From the NCBI GenBank assembly GCA_947179485.1, contig OX359249.1, positions 32,970,250 to 33,034,249 on the forward strand: a DNA stretch of 64,000 nt. The letters are read 5' to 3'. How positions within the stretch are numbered: the first letter of the stretch is position 1; each line of letters begins with the position of its first letter. The position numbers were made by a program, and so were the translations under genes. Shown one piece after another: positions 43,317 to 56,686 of this stretch. The notes under the pieces were generated by a model that had not been told where the DNA came from, made no database searches, and was given only the letters and a program-made list of their open reading frames with translations. This stretch comes from Allacma fusca (taxonomy: Eukaryota; Arthropoda; Collembola; Symphypleona; Sminthuridae).

Positions 43317-46300
43317 TTCAAGATTGTGTCATTTTTGTTTGACATAACAACACCAAACGAAGAACATCGAAGCTGACAAAATTGGAAGTATATCAAGACA
43401 TTTGTAACTGAATAGCTAAAATGGCCACTACAGAAGCCGCTAAATGATTAATAGTGTGGAGATTAGTTGTATACGTTTTTAAGAAAGTGGTATACTTATT
43501 AGTAGTAGTGCAGTGCAACGGACACAGATTATTTGTTTACAGAGTGTTTATTGAGAAACATGTCATGCAAGCAGATATACATAATGATGTATAGTGTAAA
43601 TGTAATACACTCCCTTCCTCCCCAATCTACTACTAACGCAATCCCAGGAATGAACGCTGAATCCGAAAATGACTATCATGTAATATAGTAAATTGGAACT
43701 ACATTATGTTTTAGATTTTAAAGTGAACAACTGAAAAGTTGCATTCGTTGTTGAGTTCAGATATTTTTCACGTTAACCCAAATAATTGCTGTACAACATT
43801 GAAATAACATTTTACTTTATAATTAGTGAGGCTGAAACTTTCACTGTTATTATTGCAAGTGTGAGTTTGGTTGTACAGATAATAGATATATAATGATTGT
43901 GCTCGAATAGATTTTAGATTTTCTTTTTAACTCTAGTAATAATTATTATTGTTTACATGAACTGATCGTGAAATAGCATTCTAGATTATTAATGCACGTT
44001 TTGTTTACGGTAGCATTTAACAAAACATTCGGCATAAATACATAGCAAGCGTACATATATATCTGTACAAAATGCATACGTACACATTTGCCCATTCAGT
44101 GTGCGAATTGGAAGCAGATAATGTTCTACTTATGCTGAACCTTTTCTCAATTTTTATATGTAATATTTAGTATTATAAATTGTGTATTGAGTTGTCACAA
44201 AGTCATTTTTGTACATGCATACTAAATCGAAATACCATGTTTCATGATAGCAATCATGTAAAATGCTATTCCAAGTGTTCCTCAGAGTGTCGATGTTAGA
44301 CTTATCAAATTTGAGGTGTATGGAAGTCGGTTTTGGAAAGCATTACTACATCTTTAGTTTGTAAGGAAAGTTCATGTGAACGTCTCTTTCGGAAGTTTCA
44401 TGATGTTAATCTAATAGATCAAGTTTTTTTTTTGCAGAGAGGGATTTTATTTATTTATTGCTTTGGCGATACAAATGTAATTAAATTAATGACTTCTTTA
44501 GCGTGGAATATAACTAATTTACTTACAGCTAATAGCCTTATAGTATTAAGAAAAAATATGGTTGCAAACTTTTAAAAATGTATTATAGACTACTACAAGA
44601 GGCAGAGTGAGCCTAATTGTTATTTCCTACTGAATTGTAAAAAACATATCCTATTGAACTGATGATAGGGCAATGTCAAAACCTGCCATGTGTAATAGGA
44701 TTCTGGAGTATTTTATACAAATGCCGTACGCATGAAACGCTCTTCATTCGCACGGCTATATCGAGTTTTTATGAAAAACATCAGCAAATTTGCAATTCTG
44801 AAAGACGTATTATCTTCAAAAGGTAAATGTAACTTTATAATGACATTTTTTGATTCAAAGTTAGTGTGACTAGTATTACCGGAATGATGAAGCAACTGTT
44901 TTGAAAAGACCAACAGAGAAAGTACAACTGCTAATGTGTTAAGTGTCACTGTACTTTATCTCCTTGTACCATCATAAGAAATCGTCACTGCAAGAACGCA
45001 GTGGTTGTTTGCCCGACTGTGGGCACACATTTTCACACTTTGATTTTAACATGTAATATATTTATATCTTGTTTTGCATTTGCTCTACATTTTGTAATTT
45101 CACGTTTGTATCATTCATTCCTGAGCTTCCCTAATTGTGATAGTCATGTGAGTATAATAAATCAAACACAAAGTGTCTTCAGATCTTGTTTTCGGAGTAA
45201 TTTAATAATTATGGAATTCACATCTTATTCTATGGTTACTGAATTGGAACTTTTCGTAGCATTTAAGTAAAACCTTGTGAGGGTGTCCTTAAACACCTGT
45301 TTGATTCTGTTTCCTTTAAAATTGACTTTAAATTGAGACTTGGGTACAGTTCCTAAGATACACGGCATATTTCGTTTTCTCAACAATTAGCTCTAATAAC
45401 ACCCATAAAGTAGTTGGTAGTACCAAGGAATACATTACTGTTTGCAAGACACATGTATGTATGTACTATCAAGAATTTTTTTACTATTTACTATTACTCA
45501 ACCTCCTTCGCACTGGCAATCAACAGCCAGCATATCAACTGTTTATACTCCTAATTCGTTGTCAATAATAAATATTGTTCAATGTGACTACACCAATCAT
45601 TTCGTCCGAACAATTTCTCATGCAATATCTGAGACTTTCATTTTTCACTCCTAAACTGGTTTGACACAATAGACACATTAAATTTTTATAGTCCATAGCT
45701 ACATCTCGAGTTGGGAGCTATTTATTGAGACGCTAAAATAGTTTTTGCAGTAATTAAAGCATAAGTGATGGAAAACTCCGTGTAAGGACATAACTTAAAT
45801 GTACATGGAATGGAAGACGCTTACACTTAGCTGAGATGTGCCGTTTTTCATTGTTGCTCTCAATCTTACAAGATGGAAAGTAGACAATGTGACTCAACTA
45901 AGCAACCCGCAACCCGGTTGCTCTACATTATCCGTCACCACCTTCAAAATTAATTCTACAATATTTGTCCCTAACCACTCTGTCAATTTGGGGTTAAACT
46001 GGATCTACAAAATCTTTATGCATAACCTAGGTCAGGCTAGTTTAGGTTAGATTAGGTTAGGTTTGATCAGGTCATAGCCCTCGAAGGGTCAAACGACACT
46101 GAAGGTGACGGGGAGTGCAGAAAATGAGTTTGAATGTGAGAGCTTGGGACGGAAAAGTAAAGATGACCCAGTAACCTTACATTTGTGCTGAAACACAAGG
46201 AGTATTAATTGCATCTGCCTATCACGTCAAGGTACGCAGACAAATTGTCCTTTGTGTTCTGCGTTACTCATTCTCAAACAGAATATATACATAGTATGGA

Positions 46301-47799
46301 TACAAATAATTCAGGATTGGAAACGAATAAAATCACTGACGATTAGGGACAGGTTTAGCGCTGTTACTTTAGTTCGTACATGGTAGAACGTCGATACACT
46401 TTATTGTAGCAAATGACACGAGAAACTGATTGTGAGTGAAGGAAAGAAGCTTGTTTCTTTCAAGAAATCTAGACTCACTGTCAGAAATTCATATAAATAG
46501 CTAAAATATATGACGTGCGTCTGACCGAACCTGAATGACTGAAAGTTAAGTAAATAAAAATGTATTCAATTTACGTATGTATATATGCACAATGGGTTTG
46601 TTTATCATTCAAGTATTTCAAAACAAATTAGGTGCAGCTGGTGCAAGCATCATTTTCAGAAGTAGCTCAGCAGTAATAGCTTTTAAATCGTAGAATTCAA
46701 TCAGTACAATTTAGTACTAGCATAAGGTGACTACTAATAGAATAATGCCGAATTGTATGTACAGTAATTCATATGACTGATAAAATGGTTACAAAAAATG
46801 TAAAAAATTATTTACACGCATATCTTCTGCATTCTCATGAATAACTGAAACCAGTACTATCTAAACAAATTAGGACATTCAGTAATGTGTGCCATGCATA
46901 AAAAACAAGCTCATCTTAATCTGAATAAAACTCTTGGACTTATTTGCAGACTCCTAATATATGTTTTGCAATTAAAAGTTGTCATTAATTTTTTATCCAT
47001 AATGCAGACGCTAAAATGTCATTATTAACATTACTTTAAGGATACATTAATATTATAATTAATGCGTTTTATATTATATCTTATAGTTAAATAAACAATG
47101 TTGCATTTGCAATCTAAAATCGTGCTTTAAAAATTAACTATTGCATCCAACCTCTATGCTCTTAACTTATTGTGTATGTAAAGAAACATAAACGAAAAAA
47201 CATTTCACGTACAATTTTTCTTCAAATGAAGCTTGAAATAGCTAATGAGGAATGCAACTTTTGAAGTTGTTTGAATAAGAAGGAATCTAGTACTCTAAAC
47301 TGTTTCAAGTTCAAGGAACTAATAATTTCTTTGTATTCTTCAAATTGTTGTGAACAAACAGGTGCCCCTGTATGTAAATAGTCATATAATTACATATATA
47401 GTGCATTGCATCTCTCGTTGAAGGACTTGGAAATCCTGGAACTGTAAAACTTATATCTCAACCATACCTGCGCGTTTAAAAAGAACGTTGACTTTATATT
47501 TAATAATACGGTTTTTTCCCTTGAGCAGGAAAGGACGAGATAAGAAAAAACATGTAAGTGGATTTGCGTAGAAATAAAATGGTGATGTTTGCACAAATGA
47601 AGCTTTACTAGTTGAATAGTGACCTCTCATTTATCTGGACGTCGTATCAGATGTAAATCAGAATAGTGTCCTGTTACGTCCTTTACAGTTTTGGTTCTAA
47701 AGTACCCAGAAGTATAATTCATTTCTATTTAGAACTACAATATTGAAGGAAAGTAACATTCACATTACGACCAAAATTATTATTGTTAGTTCAAACAGG
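43317..47799. other. Receptor 3' UTR and intergenic region
   Basis: No protein gene is seen. The proximal part is likely to be the 3' UTR of the Draper-type gene. AATAAA occurs at 45156-45161 and 45567-45572, but I cannot tell which, if either, is used. A TTAGG-like array is at 46041-46062. The remainder is AT-rich with only short open frames. Confidence 0.5.
46041..46062 (+). repeat. Interstitial TTAGG telomere-like array
   Basis: Four tandem pentamers read TTAGG TTAGA TTAGG TTAGG, with a looser GGTCAGGCTAG lead-in and a GTTTGATCAGG tail. TTAGG is the ancestral arthropod telomere unit, which supports the taxonomic assignment. Confidence 0.7.
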
Positions 47800-50700
47800 A
47801 TGGGCACAAACTTGAAAGTTCCTATAAATTTACAATTAATAATACTTACAGTTACTATTTTAGTAAGTACTTTTGCATCAAATGGAAGTTCATACGATGG
47901 AGTGTCACCTATTGCGGATCGAACCCTTGAAGATCTCCTCGAGAAATACGCAAACATTGATCAACAAAATTTCTGGCATCCAAATTCATTTAACACTGGA
48001 CTTCAGAGCCGTGAAGGTAAAGAAAAGTGTTAAGACAGTATAGATTTACATCTGTAACATTTGCCAATACTTTTCTGCTCCTTGGCATGCGAATGTCACC
48101 CTGTCACAATGTGTGAAGGCCAAGATTCCCATATTAATGCAATGCAATATGTCACTGTCAATTTTGATTATAGTAAGGTAAGAGAGAAGTAAAACCTATT
48201 TCCTCAGAAAGTAATTGCAAAAGCACGTATTCATTCAGTAGTCGAATCAGATGAAACAGAAGATAAGGAAATATAGCACCAGAGTGGCCATATTTGCATT
48301 TTATTTCTCCCTTATCCGGCTGTTCTGTACTGTGTCAAGTCTGATAAATTACGAATATGACTACAATGAAGTCACTGCACATTTGTGACAGTATTGACTA
48401 CTAATGAATAACATGGCATGATATTGAAATCTAAATTCTATCTATTTGACAGTAATCAAGATTTCAAGTGTAACAAAGCAATCCATACCAGGAGTATACA
48501 AACAATGGAAAACTGCACATCTGGGACCTAGCACAGTATTTGCTGGGTTAATAACAAATGGAATAGTTTTGCTGGATGAATATTTCAATGAAATTGCATT
48601 TATAAGTGAGTACTTTGGTTTTCGTGTCTTGGTATTAATGGAGTTATGATTTCCAATATAGCCCACACAGGAACTTGTTAACTACGTATGTATTTCTGAC
48701 ATGCTCCAAGCTATTGACGAATAATACGAGCTCCATGAGAACTATGATTTTGACTTTGTAGACGCGTCTGAGGAGTTGGTGGCGCTAACTGTGTTTTCAG
48801 TTTGGGATGATTACCGTAGCATGTCTGAATTAGTAATCATCGTTGCAACTGTCAAGGCATCTTTGCACTCATACAGTTTTGCGAATAGTACGGTCACGCA
48901 CCTTGGGTCATGGCCCCTGCACCATCCTGTCAAGTCTCTTGAACTATGCACAGTTGACCTGATGAAGAAAATTATTGTTGTACCTCAAGATCCCCGTGGG
49001 TCAGTTGACATCTACAACTTTAAGGTCGATGGGAACTCTTCCCAGTTGTGGTAATGCCTCCAGTCAATAAAACATGATTGATTAAAACGTGACCTGTATT
49101 TATCGCTGTATTCATGACCCTCTCCAGGTTTTTCCAAAGTCTCAAACTAGACAGAAGAACTTGCCTAGTGGTACATGATGCGGATTCGACATGCTCAATT
49201 GCTTACGCAGCGGAAAAAAGTATTGGATTGATTACATATGACCCCTACGCAAGAATATTTCACGAGCAATCCTTCCAAAATGTGTCTAGTCCTTGCAAGC
49301 AGTTGACTTCATTTAGCTTGGCATACAGCCAGTACTTAGCATACGTTCCAAACGGGTCTAACCATACTGTCCAATTTTTTACTGACACTGGGAAAGGTCA
49401 ACTATACCAAAATTCATTGCCGATTCAAGCTCTGGAAGTCATTCCACTCCCGGGGAGTGACAACCGTGAAGACATTTTGCTAGTAAAAACCCCCGATAAC
49501 TTCACAAAACTGTATTCATACGATGGATACGGGAAATTATTTAAGGAGACATTTTCCTGTACAGAAGGTAGCATGTTTTTTGCTGATTTAAATCCTTATT
49601 AATGACTTTAACTTTGTACGTATCCAGCAGTCATAATGCAGGGGTAATGAGTTAAGAGTACATATTGTATCAATTCATTTCAGCTATTTGTTCACTTGGA
49701 GAGAATCTATCAAATGGAGCAAGCACTTTGGTGAATGGAACCACAACCGTTTTTTTAGCACCAACTCAGAAGAATAAAACTGAGGCAATAGTTTTACTTA
49801 TTCAAAGCATCATCGAAGATTATCCCTCTCCTCTGTTTGAGCGAGCTCGTCAGCAGTACAACGAATTCCAAAGCCTGACAGACCTGTTCAAGAGGTAATT
49901 AGCTAAGAACATTAAACAGGAAGAAATTACCAATATATATGACATGGTTTTAGGAACGTAATTCATAATATACTTGATTCAGATTTCAGCAGACAGTTAT
50001 GGCCACAAGAACAGCTCTTGATGATGCTCTGGATCGCTATGGCTCTAACATCATTACTGGAAATTGGTCTATCAGGGAATTAAGCAGCTATAATGTCATG
50101 ATGAGTGACGATCATACTTCATCAAACAATCCACAACATCAAAAGGAGGTCTTTGAAGCAAATTTTGGCACCATTGAGTTCAATGAGACTCCACTCAGAT
50201 ACGAAGATTTTTTCCTTCCGGACGTGGCGACACAAACTGAATTAGATCGCTTCAATAAACTCGTTTACCAGGCAAAACTGGACGCACATCAAACTATCCC
50301 ACTGGAATCATCAGAAGTTATTGAAGTTACTGAACCTCAACATATTGAGGCAAATGTTCAATCCTCAGTAATTGATTCTCAAAATCTTCATATACGCAGC
50401 ATTAATGATGTGGACAGACCTCAAGAATTTTTCAATGGACTAGCCCAATCTGGATCTCCTTCGGGTATCCACACCAATAGGAGTATTAATTTCCAAGGGA
50501 ATGTCCGGGTGAATAATATTAATACCAACTTCATCAACGGCATCCCTGTACAACTAATGGCTTTCTCCTCAGCTAATAATGAATTCAATACGTCAATTGT
50601 TGTCCAAAATGAAACTTATGCAGATAGCAATGTCACGGCGTATACGGTCTCAGGTCTCCGGATTCCGGAAGACATACTTTTGGCATCTAATCTAAAAGGT

Positions 50701-53700
50701 AACCAAGTGTAATGTCAAATCTGTTCGTATTTCCGAAATAATTTCTTAATTAATGTTATCTTCTAGGAGTAAATTTCACCGGTACATTAACTGCTAAAAT
50801 CGGAGCTTTTATTGAATCTCTCGTTGGAGGAATCAGAATCGATAAAAGATTAGAGGAAGGCATTCTTTTGGTTGATGCTGACCAGACTATTTCTTCGTCA
50901 ATTGAATTCGATACAGTAGTTTTGCGCAACCTTAGTAACATAAAATATTTGAACGGCCGAAAATTGAGCGAAGTTATCGAGTCCATAGTTTTGAGAAACC
51001 ACGAAGGACTAATACGAGGATCGAAGACAATTTTGTACCCAAATGTTACTGCCAACAGCCTTACTATCCGGGATGCATTAAACTTCATTCCTTTTCCAGA
51101 TGGATATGTTTTTAAGGGAGAAACTGACATCATTACATACGGCACAAAGTCTTTTGCGGATATTACAGCAGATAAGGTGATCTTAAATCGTATTTGTTTA
51201 ATTTCCGCTTCAAAAGTGCTGTTTCTAATGTTACATCTCTATTTAAGGTTACTGTTGATGGTTACATTGATGGAATTAAAACGGATCAAATCGTCAGATT
51301 AGACTCTTCAAGCCGTCCAAACAAGCATGCAAATTGGACTTTATACGGGCCTTGCACGTTCGAAGGTGACATTCACGTAACGGGTAGTGTGGGAGGGATA
51401 CCCGTTTCTCAGTGGGAAAGGGAAGATCTGTCGAATTTCACCAGCAATAATTATTTGTACCAGCCGAACCGCCAAATAGTCATTGAAAATCCCGTCATTG
51501 TAGAAGAACTGAACGTAGAGCACAAAGTCAACGGCGAAACATACAATGAAACGTTTGGCGACATTCTGACCTGTGTAAGTACAAAATTCTCATGTAGTGT
51601 CAACAGTTTCTGAGATTTTATTTAATCAAGTGGTAAGGAAGTTAAGATTCTTAAAATTGGTTCATGGTCATTAATTGTTTCTATAGATTCAGAACCAACC
51701 TATGGTTGTAAAAGGATTGACAACGTTCCAAAATGGCGTCAAGCTTGGCGAAACAGAAGTTCGTACAAATGCAGTGAATGGGCAGCATTTACAAAACTTC
51801 CTCAGCCGACATAAAGAACAGAACATCACCAAAAACTTTGTGTTCAATCAACCAGTTGACTTTTCTGAACTGGTAGCATTAGGTCCAATTGATGGAATTT
51901 GGCTGAACGAGGCCTTGAAAGATATCATCTTTCTAAATCATATTAATGAGTCCTCACAGTTGACGTTTGATTCTCTCCGTACTGAGTCGGATGTTACTAT
52001 TTTTGGCCCAATCAACGACTTTAAATATTTCGGCTCCGACGTTGCAGTCACGCGCGGACGAGTTAATCAAACATTTGAGAATGCGTTATTCGTGAACCAT
52101 TTGAAAGCGAAGAATTTATGTGAGCCTTTTGATTTATTTGATTTCAAATAATGATAAATATTAATATCGGATAAAATGAAAATATTCACCTAAACTGCAA
52201 TTTTTGTCATGAACAATTTATTACAGATGCTGACAAATTCTACACAGCTGGAACCATCAACGGGTTGAACATTAACAAATGGTATCAAGATAGAGTCACC
52301 TTGTCACAAGATAGGACTTGGACCCACCCTGTAGAAATTACCGGAGAAGCAATTTTTGAACGAAACATTCATTCAAAAACAATTAATGGAGAATCACTTC
52401 TATTCCTGGAGAAAGGAGTACTCCGAACGAATGGAGAACTTCAAACTTTCTCCAGCCCAGTTGTAATAAATGGACTCGTTCTTGCGAGAGGCCCAGTAAG
52501 AATCCAAGAATTACTCAGTGGATATTCGCTCACAGAAATTATTCGAGATTCCATTCCTACCGACAGCAATTTCCTGGAAAGCATTACTACCGCTTGGAAA
52601 TTAGAGGTAACGAAAGAATACCAAAAACTGAAGTATTGAACTAAATATATGGTTATTACTACTAAATAATCATTTCATTCATAAATCATCTTTTCTTTTT
52701 GAGGCATAAAATGCTGCAAGGAATGGGCGACAATTATTATAATTTCCTACTTTCTTTTTAGAACACCGTCTTCAACAAACTTACCGTCAAGGGTAAAACT
52801 TGCGGGGTTGATTTAGTACAATTAGACTTGGACAGCGTCCGGAAGAACTCTTCTAATGTACACTTTCAGGGTAGCACGACTTTCACTCAAGATGTCCAGG
52901 TTCTAGGGAAATTAAGAACAGATCTAGTGAATACAGGAAACATGAACGACAGCTTTTTTACTTTGAATACGGCTCAAGAGATACAAGGGAATTTTAATTG
53001 GAAGAATGATGTACAAGTGGACGGCATACTGAATGTTGGTGGCACAATCAACAACATATCTCTCGAAGATTTTCAACACTTGTATTCGTTTTACAATGGC
53101 ATCCATCATATTAATTCTAGCGTCGAATTCGATGACACCTTTGAAGCTAAACATTTGGAAATCGAAGGTTTCATACAATCACGAAACTTAGATAGGTTCT
53201 TGTCTTCCATCGTGTGGCTCGACTCTCCAACAAAGCAGAACGTCCATGGAGATCTGAAATTCACGCAGCCTTTTATTTCTGAAAGTAACATTGAGTGTGA
53301 CACTCTAAATGGAATTGATGTTTCCGAGCTAGCCAGACAGCTTGTGCTCAAAAATAGAGGGTTCGTTTTTAATGAACAAGTTTGTTTCACTAAGCCTCTT
53401 CAAACCGGTACTTTGTTTGTGGAATCGGGGAATGTGGAAACAACCACTGGCATAGTCGGTGGCGTAAACATAGAAGACTTGAAAACCAATTCAATTCCAG
53501 TGAATTCAGTAAGCCCTTTGTCAATAGATGAAATGTTCTTTGAAGACGTATCTATCAACGGTGGACTCGAAGGTGTAAGCTACGTAAATGGAATTCCCAT
53601 TCAAGACCTGTTGACAAGAAACACGCCCCAAAATATGACATCGTTGAAAGTTACTCATTTGAGGGTCCTTCAGAAAAACATTGATATCAAAGGTCTCTTT

Positions 53701-56686
53701 GGGGGTGTCAACATTAATGACGTTTACGAAGACACCGTTTTGGTAAGTTGCTTATACGGCTTTGATTTCTCAACAAATTTGGTAAAAATAAGTGTAATTC
53801 GAGCATGTATTCATGTGTGGAGTTGCAATCATCTTTCAGGATTTTTTCGTGACAATGACAGTTGAATGCTGATGATGTAAGCAATTTGCGTGCTCACATT
53901 TCTTTTAGTAATATTTTTTTGTCCTGGAAGGTAACAAACCAAGCCGGCTTTATTAGTGGCGCTAAATCTTTCACTGGGACCGTGAACATTCTTGGCAACC
54001 TGAAAACAGATGGAAAGATAACTAGCTCATTAGTTATGATGAACGGCACGAATGTCATAAAATCTCCAACAGTATTTGAGGATGATGTTATAGTTACGGG
54101 CAATATGATTCTATTGGGGAAATGGAACAACTACACTTTGAGTGATATGCAACAGCATGGCGTGTCAAAATATGGCGATGAAGTAATTAAAACTAGGTGG
54201 AATTTCCCAAGAGGACTGATACTCAAAAATGAAACCGCTTCGTATGGTCTCATTGATGGGATAAACATGACAAGCGTAGAGCAGGAAAGTCGTAAGAAAG
54301 TTTATGATATGGAGCATTCCTTGAGTAGTGAATACACGGAATTTAATCAAGTTTGCCATACTTATCAACGGTTGTATAACCAAACTGAACGCAGCCCTTT
54401 GAAACTTCAATCATTTGATGAACAGCAAGTAATATTCACTAAACAGAAGGTTCGCTAGAAAAATTCAAGGAGCTTATGATATGTCATACAAATTATTATT
54501 TATTCTATCACTCTGCGGCTATTTGGTGTACAGGGAGGTACAATACTTTTTTCTCTCTCCCCTAGCCCATAGGAGGGACAGTCGTAAAAATATTCAATTC
54601 CCACCCCCCCCCCTCATTTTGTAGGAAATTTTCTTCCAGAAGTAAGAAATATTGTTTACTCCTAGCCCAAAAAATTCCCAGTTTATCAAAGAAGCAAGAC
54701 CTGAAGCCCTTGCGTTGAATGCTTTTTAGGTGTAGTAGACAAACGTTTGAAGGTAGGTGTAGACACTGAATCAACTTCAGAAAGCAACAAATAAAAAACT
54801 AAAGAAATAGATTTTAATCGTGTCAAGTATTCAACGTTTGTTTACATGTCCAATTTCGACCTCATTTCTTCAATAGTTGTTACCTTTTGAAATATTTGGT
54901 CAACTTTTGACCTCATTTCTTCAATGTTTGTTTACATATTGGCCTCAATGGGGTCAACTGGAAACCAGCTTTAAAAAAAATGACGTCAAAAGTCAATGGC
55001 CTCAAAATATGATCAAATATTTTAAAAGGAAGTATTCAAGAACTGACACGCCTGAATTTTTTTTCCTTAGTTTTTTATTTTTCTATTTATGAAGCTGTTT
55101 CAGCGGCTACACCTACCATAAAACTTTTGTCTACTGCGCCTAAAGCAATCATCACAGGGGCTTGAGGTACTGATTGTTTGAAAGCCCTTTAAATTGGCTA
55201 CACATAAACAGAAAATTGCGTTTTTTAAATTTGAAATCTAGGTAAAGATTCGAGAATTTTCAAAAATTTTCCTTGTTTCAAAAAATATTCTAACTTTGCT
55301 CCACTACCTTGACCGATATATTGAGTTTTTTCTAGAACTGGAAGAAAAAATGCTAACAAATGGGGGACTGTAATAATTATTTTTTCCAACTGTCCCTTCT
55401 ATGGGTTAGGGGAGAGAGGAAAAGTTATTACTGCATCCTGTAGGAGACTTGTTACAAATAAAGTGCACGTTTCATGTAATTTCTGACGGTTGTTGTTGCA
55501 GGTAACTAACATGCTGACAGTGGAAGTGGGAGCAAGTTTATTTCTTTTAGTGACCTCGGATACCTGTAGAGTTTATGTTTACAAATGGTCTACTCAGAAG
55601 GAAGAATTTCATGAGTTTGGCCTTGCATTGGTCGGTGAATCCATAGACAAATGGGTACGATCTTCATCAAACAAAACCGTCATCATTGTTTTCTCTACCG
55701 CATCTTCGAAGTGCGGAGAAGACGCCGAAGTCGGATTGTATTTCACTATACCAAATGCCGGAGGAAATTTCACTGCAAAGAAATTAATTAGTTCAGGATC
55801 AGTTGTGGACTTCAAGCTCGTCAGTGACAAAATGCAAGGGATCCTTCTATTCGTAGTTTACAGTGAAACTCCTGAAGCTGTTGTTGTCTACTCTTGGAAT
55901 AATAGCAATTACAATTTTGTTCTGGAATCGTCCCTAAACATCTCAACTTTTATTAGAACTTTGGATGTAACCAAGCTTCGGAATGGAGACGTTGAAATCC
56001 TTCTTCAGACAGTGTTTCGGGTTTCTATTGCTGTTTACTCTTCGAGTCAGAAAAGCTTGAAGGAGATTGGTCATGCTGACTTTTATGGGTCTTCCAAATC
56101 AATGGCATTATTTCGAGCGGATACATCTCTCTACGCCTTGGTCTCTACTAGAGAGACGAGCAAAAAAGCTATTAAACCGGATTGTAATTTACAGGTAATT
56201 AAGACACGAGTCCCTTTAATGGCCTGTGTGCCATAAGGAATGCACGCTGACTTTTAAGAACTTGTTACAGTTCAAAATATGCCAAGTACTAATTTGTCAT
56301 TACTCTCTTGTTTCAAGTTATTCCTGGCCACTCGGGGGGAGTTACAATTTCTACAGAAATTAACGATCTATGATTTAGTTTCAATGGAAGTCGTTCGCGT
56401 GGGCAACCAAGTTTACGTATTAGTCCTCACCAAGCCTGTAGGACTGTACATTTATAAATTTATGGGGTTAAGTGGACTCCAAACCGTGAGCGTTCACCCA
56501 CTCAAATTCCATCACGGGGAACATCTAACTTCTTTTCAAGTCACTCCTTGGCATTATGACACACCACTTCCATTTGTTCTTATTTCTAACGGTAAGATGA
56601 TAAAATTATTCCATAGTAACATTATTGGAAATGCTGTCATTAAATCAGAGAAGAATTCAACACATATATGTCAAACTAGTCATTGA
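47800..56686 (+). CDS. Giant secreted beta-repeat protein, about 2045 residues (14 exons)
   Basis: Exons: 47800-48016, 48453-48605, 48762-49050, 49128-49567, 49684-49894, 49983-50698, 50767-51176, 51248-51574, 51687-52119, 52227-52606, 52762-53742, 53931-54449 (or donor after 54428), 55502-56194, 56318-56686. A signal peptide lies at about residues 8-30. Residues 73-440 have propeller-like hydrophobic strands. Residues about 600-1690 are a degenerate beta-rich array in which VNGI/INGL-type turns plus a following L recur, interleaved with segments like F-x-G-x-V-x-V-x-G. Residues 1693-2045 have EAR/propeller-like units such as VGLYIYKF. Sequons are numerous, and there is no membrane helix beyond the signal peptide. 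Size and layout weakly suggest the insect eggshell/Torso-pathway proteins Nasrat, Polehole and Closca. I could not test this and assign no name. Confidence 0.85.
54531..55440. mobile_element. 910-bp foldback MITE (Tc1/mariner-like TA target) in an intron
   Basis: The left end CAGGGAGGTACAATAC... and the reverse complement of the right end CAGGATGCAGTAATAAC... match for about 70 bp, including an almost identical CTCTCTCCCCTAxCCCATAG block. The pairing continues inwards: the segment near 54715-54765, with GGTGTAGTAGACAAACG, pairs with 55095-55140, and AATAAAAAACTAAAGAAA pairs with the segment near 55062-55080. TA flanks both ends (54529-54530 and 55441-55442), as expected for a Tc1/mariner-type target-site duplication. 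There is no transposase frame. The element fills most of the 1052-bp intron 12 of the giant secreted-protein gene. Confidence 0.82.

Noticed and set aside
56271-56317. Alternative 3' splice site for the last exon of the giant secreted-protein gene (TTACAG at 56265-56270)
   Set aside because: Continuing in phase from the previous exon it reaches an in-frame stop after about 30 codons. The acceptor before 56318 keeps a long, propeller-like reading frame.
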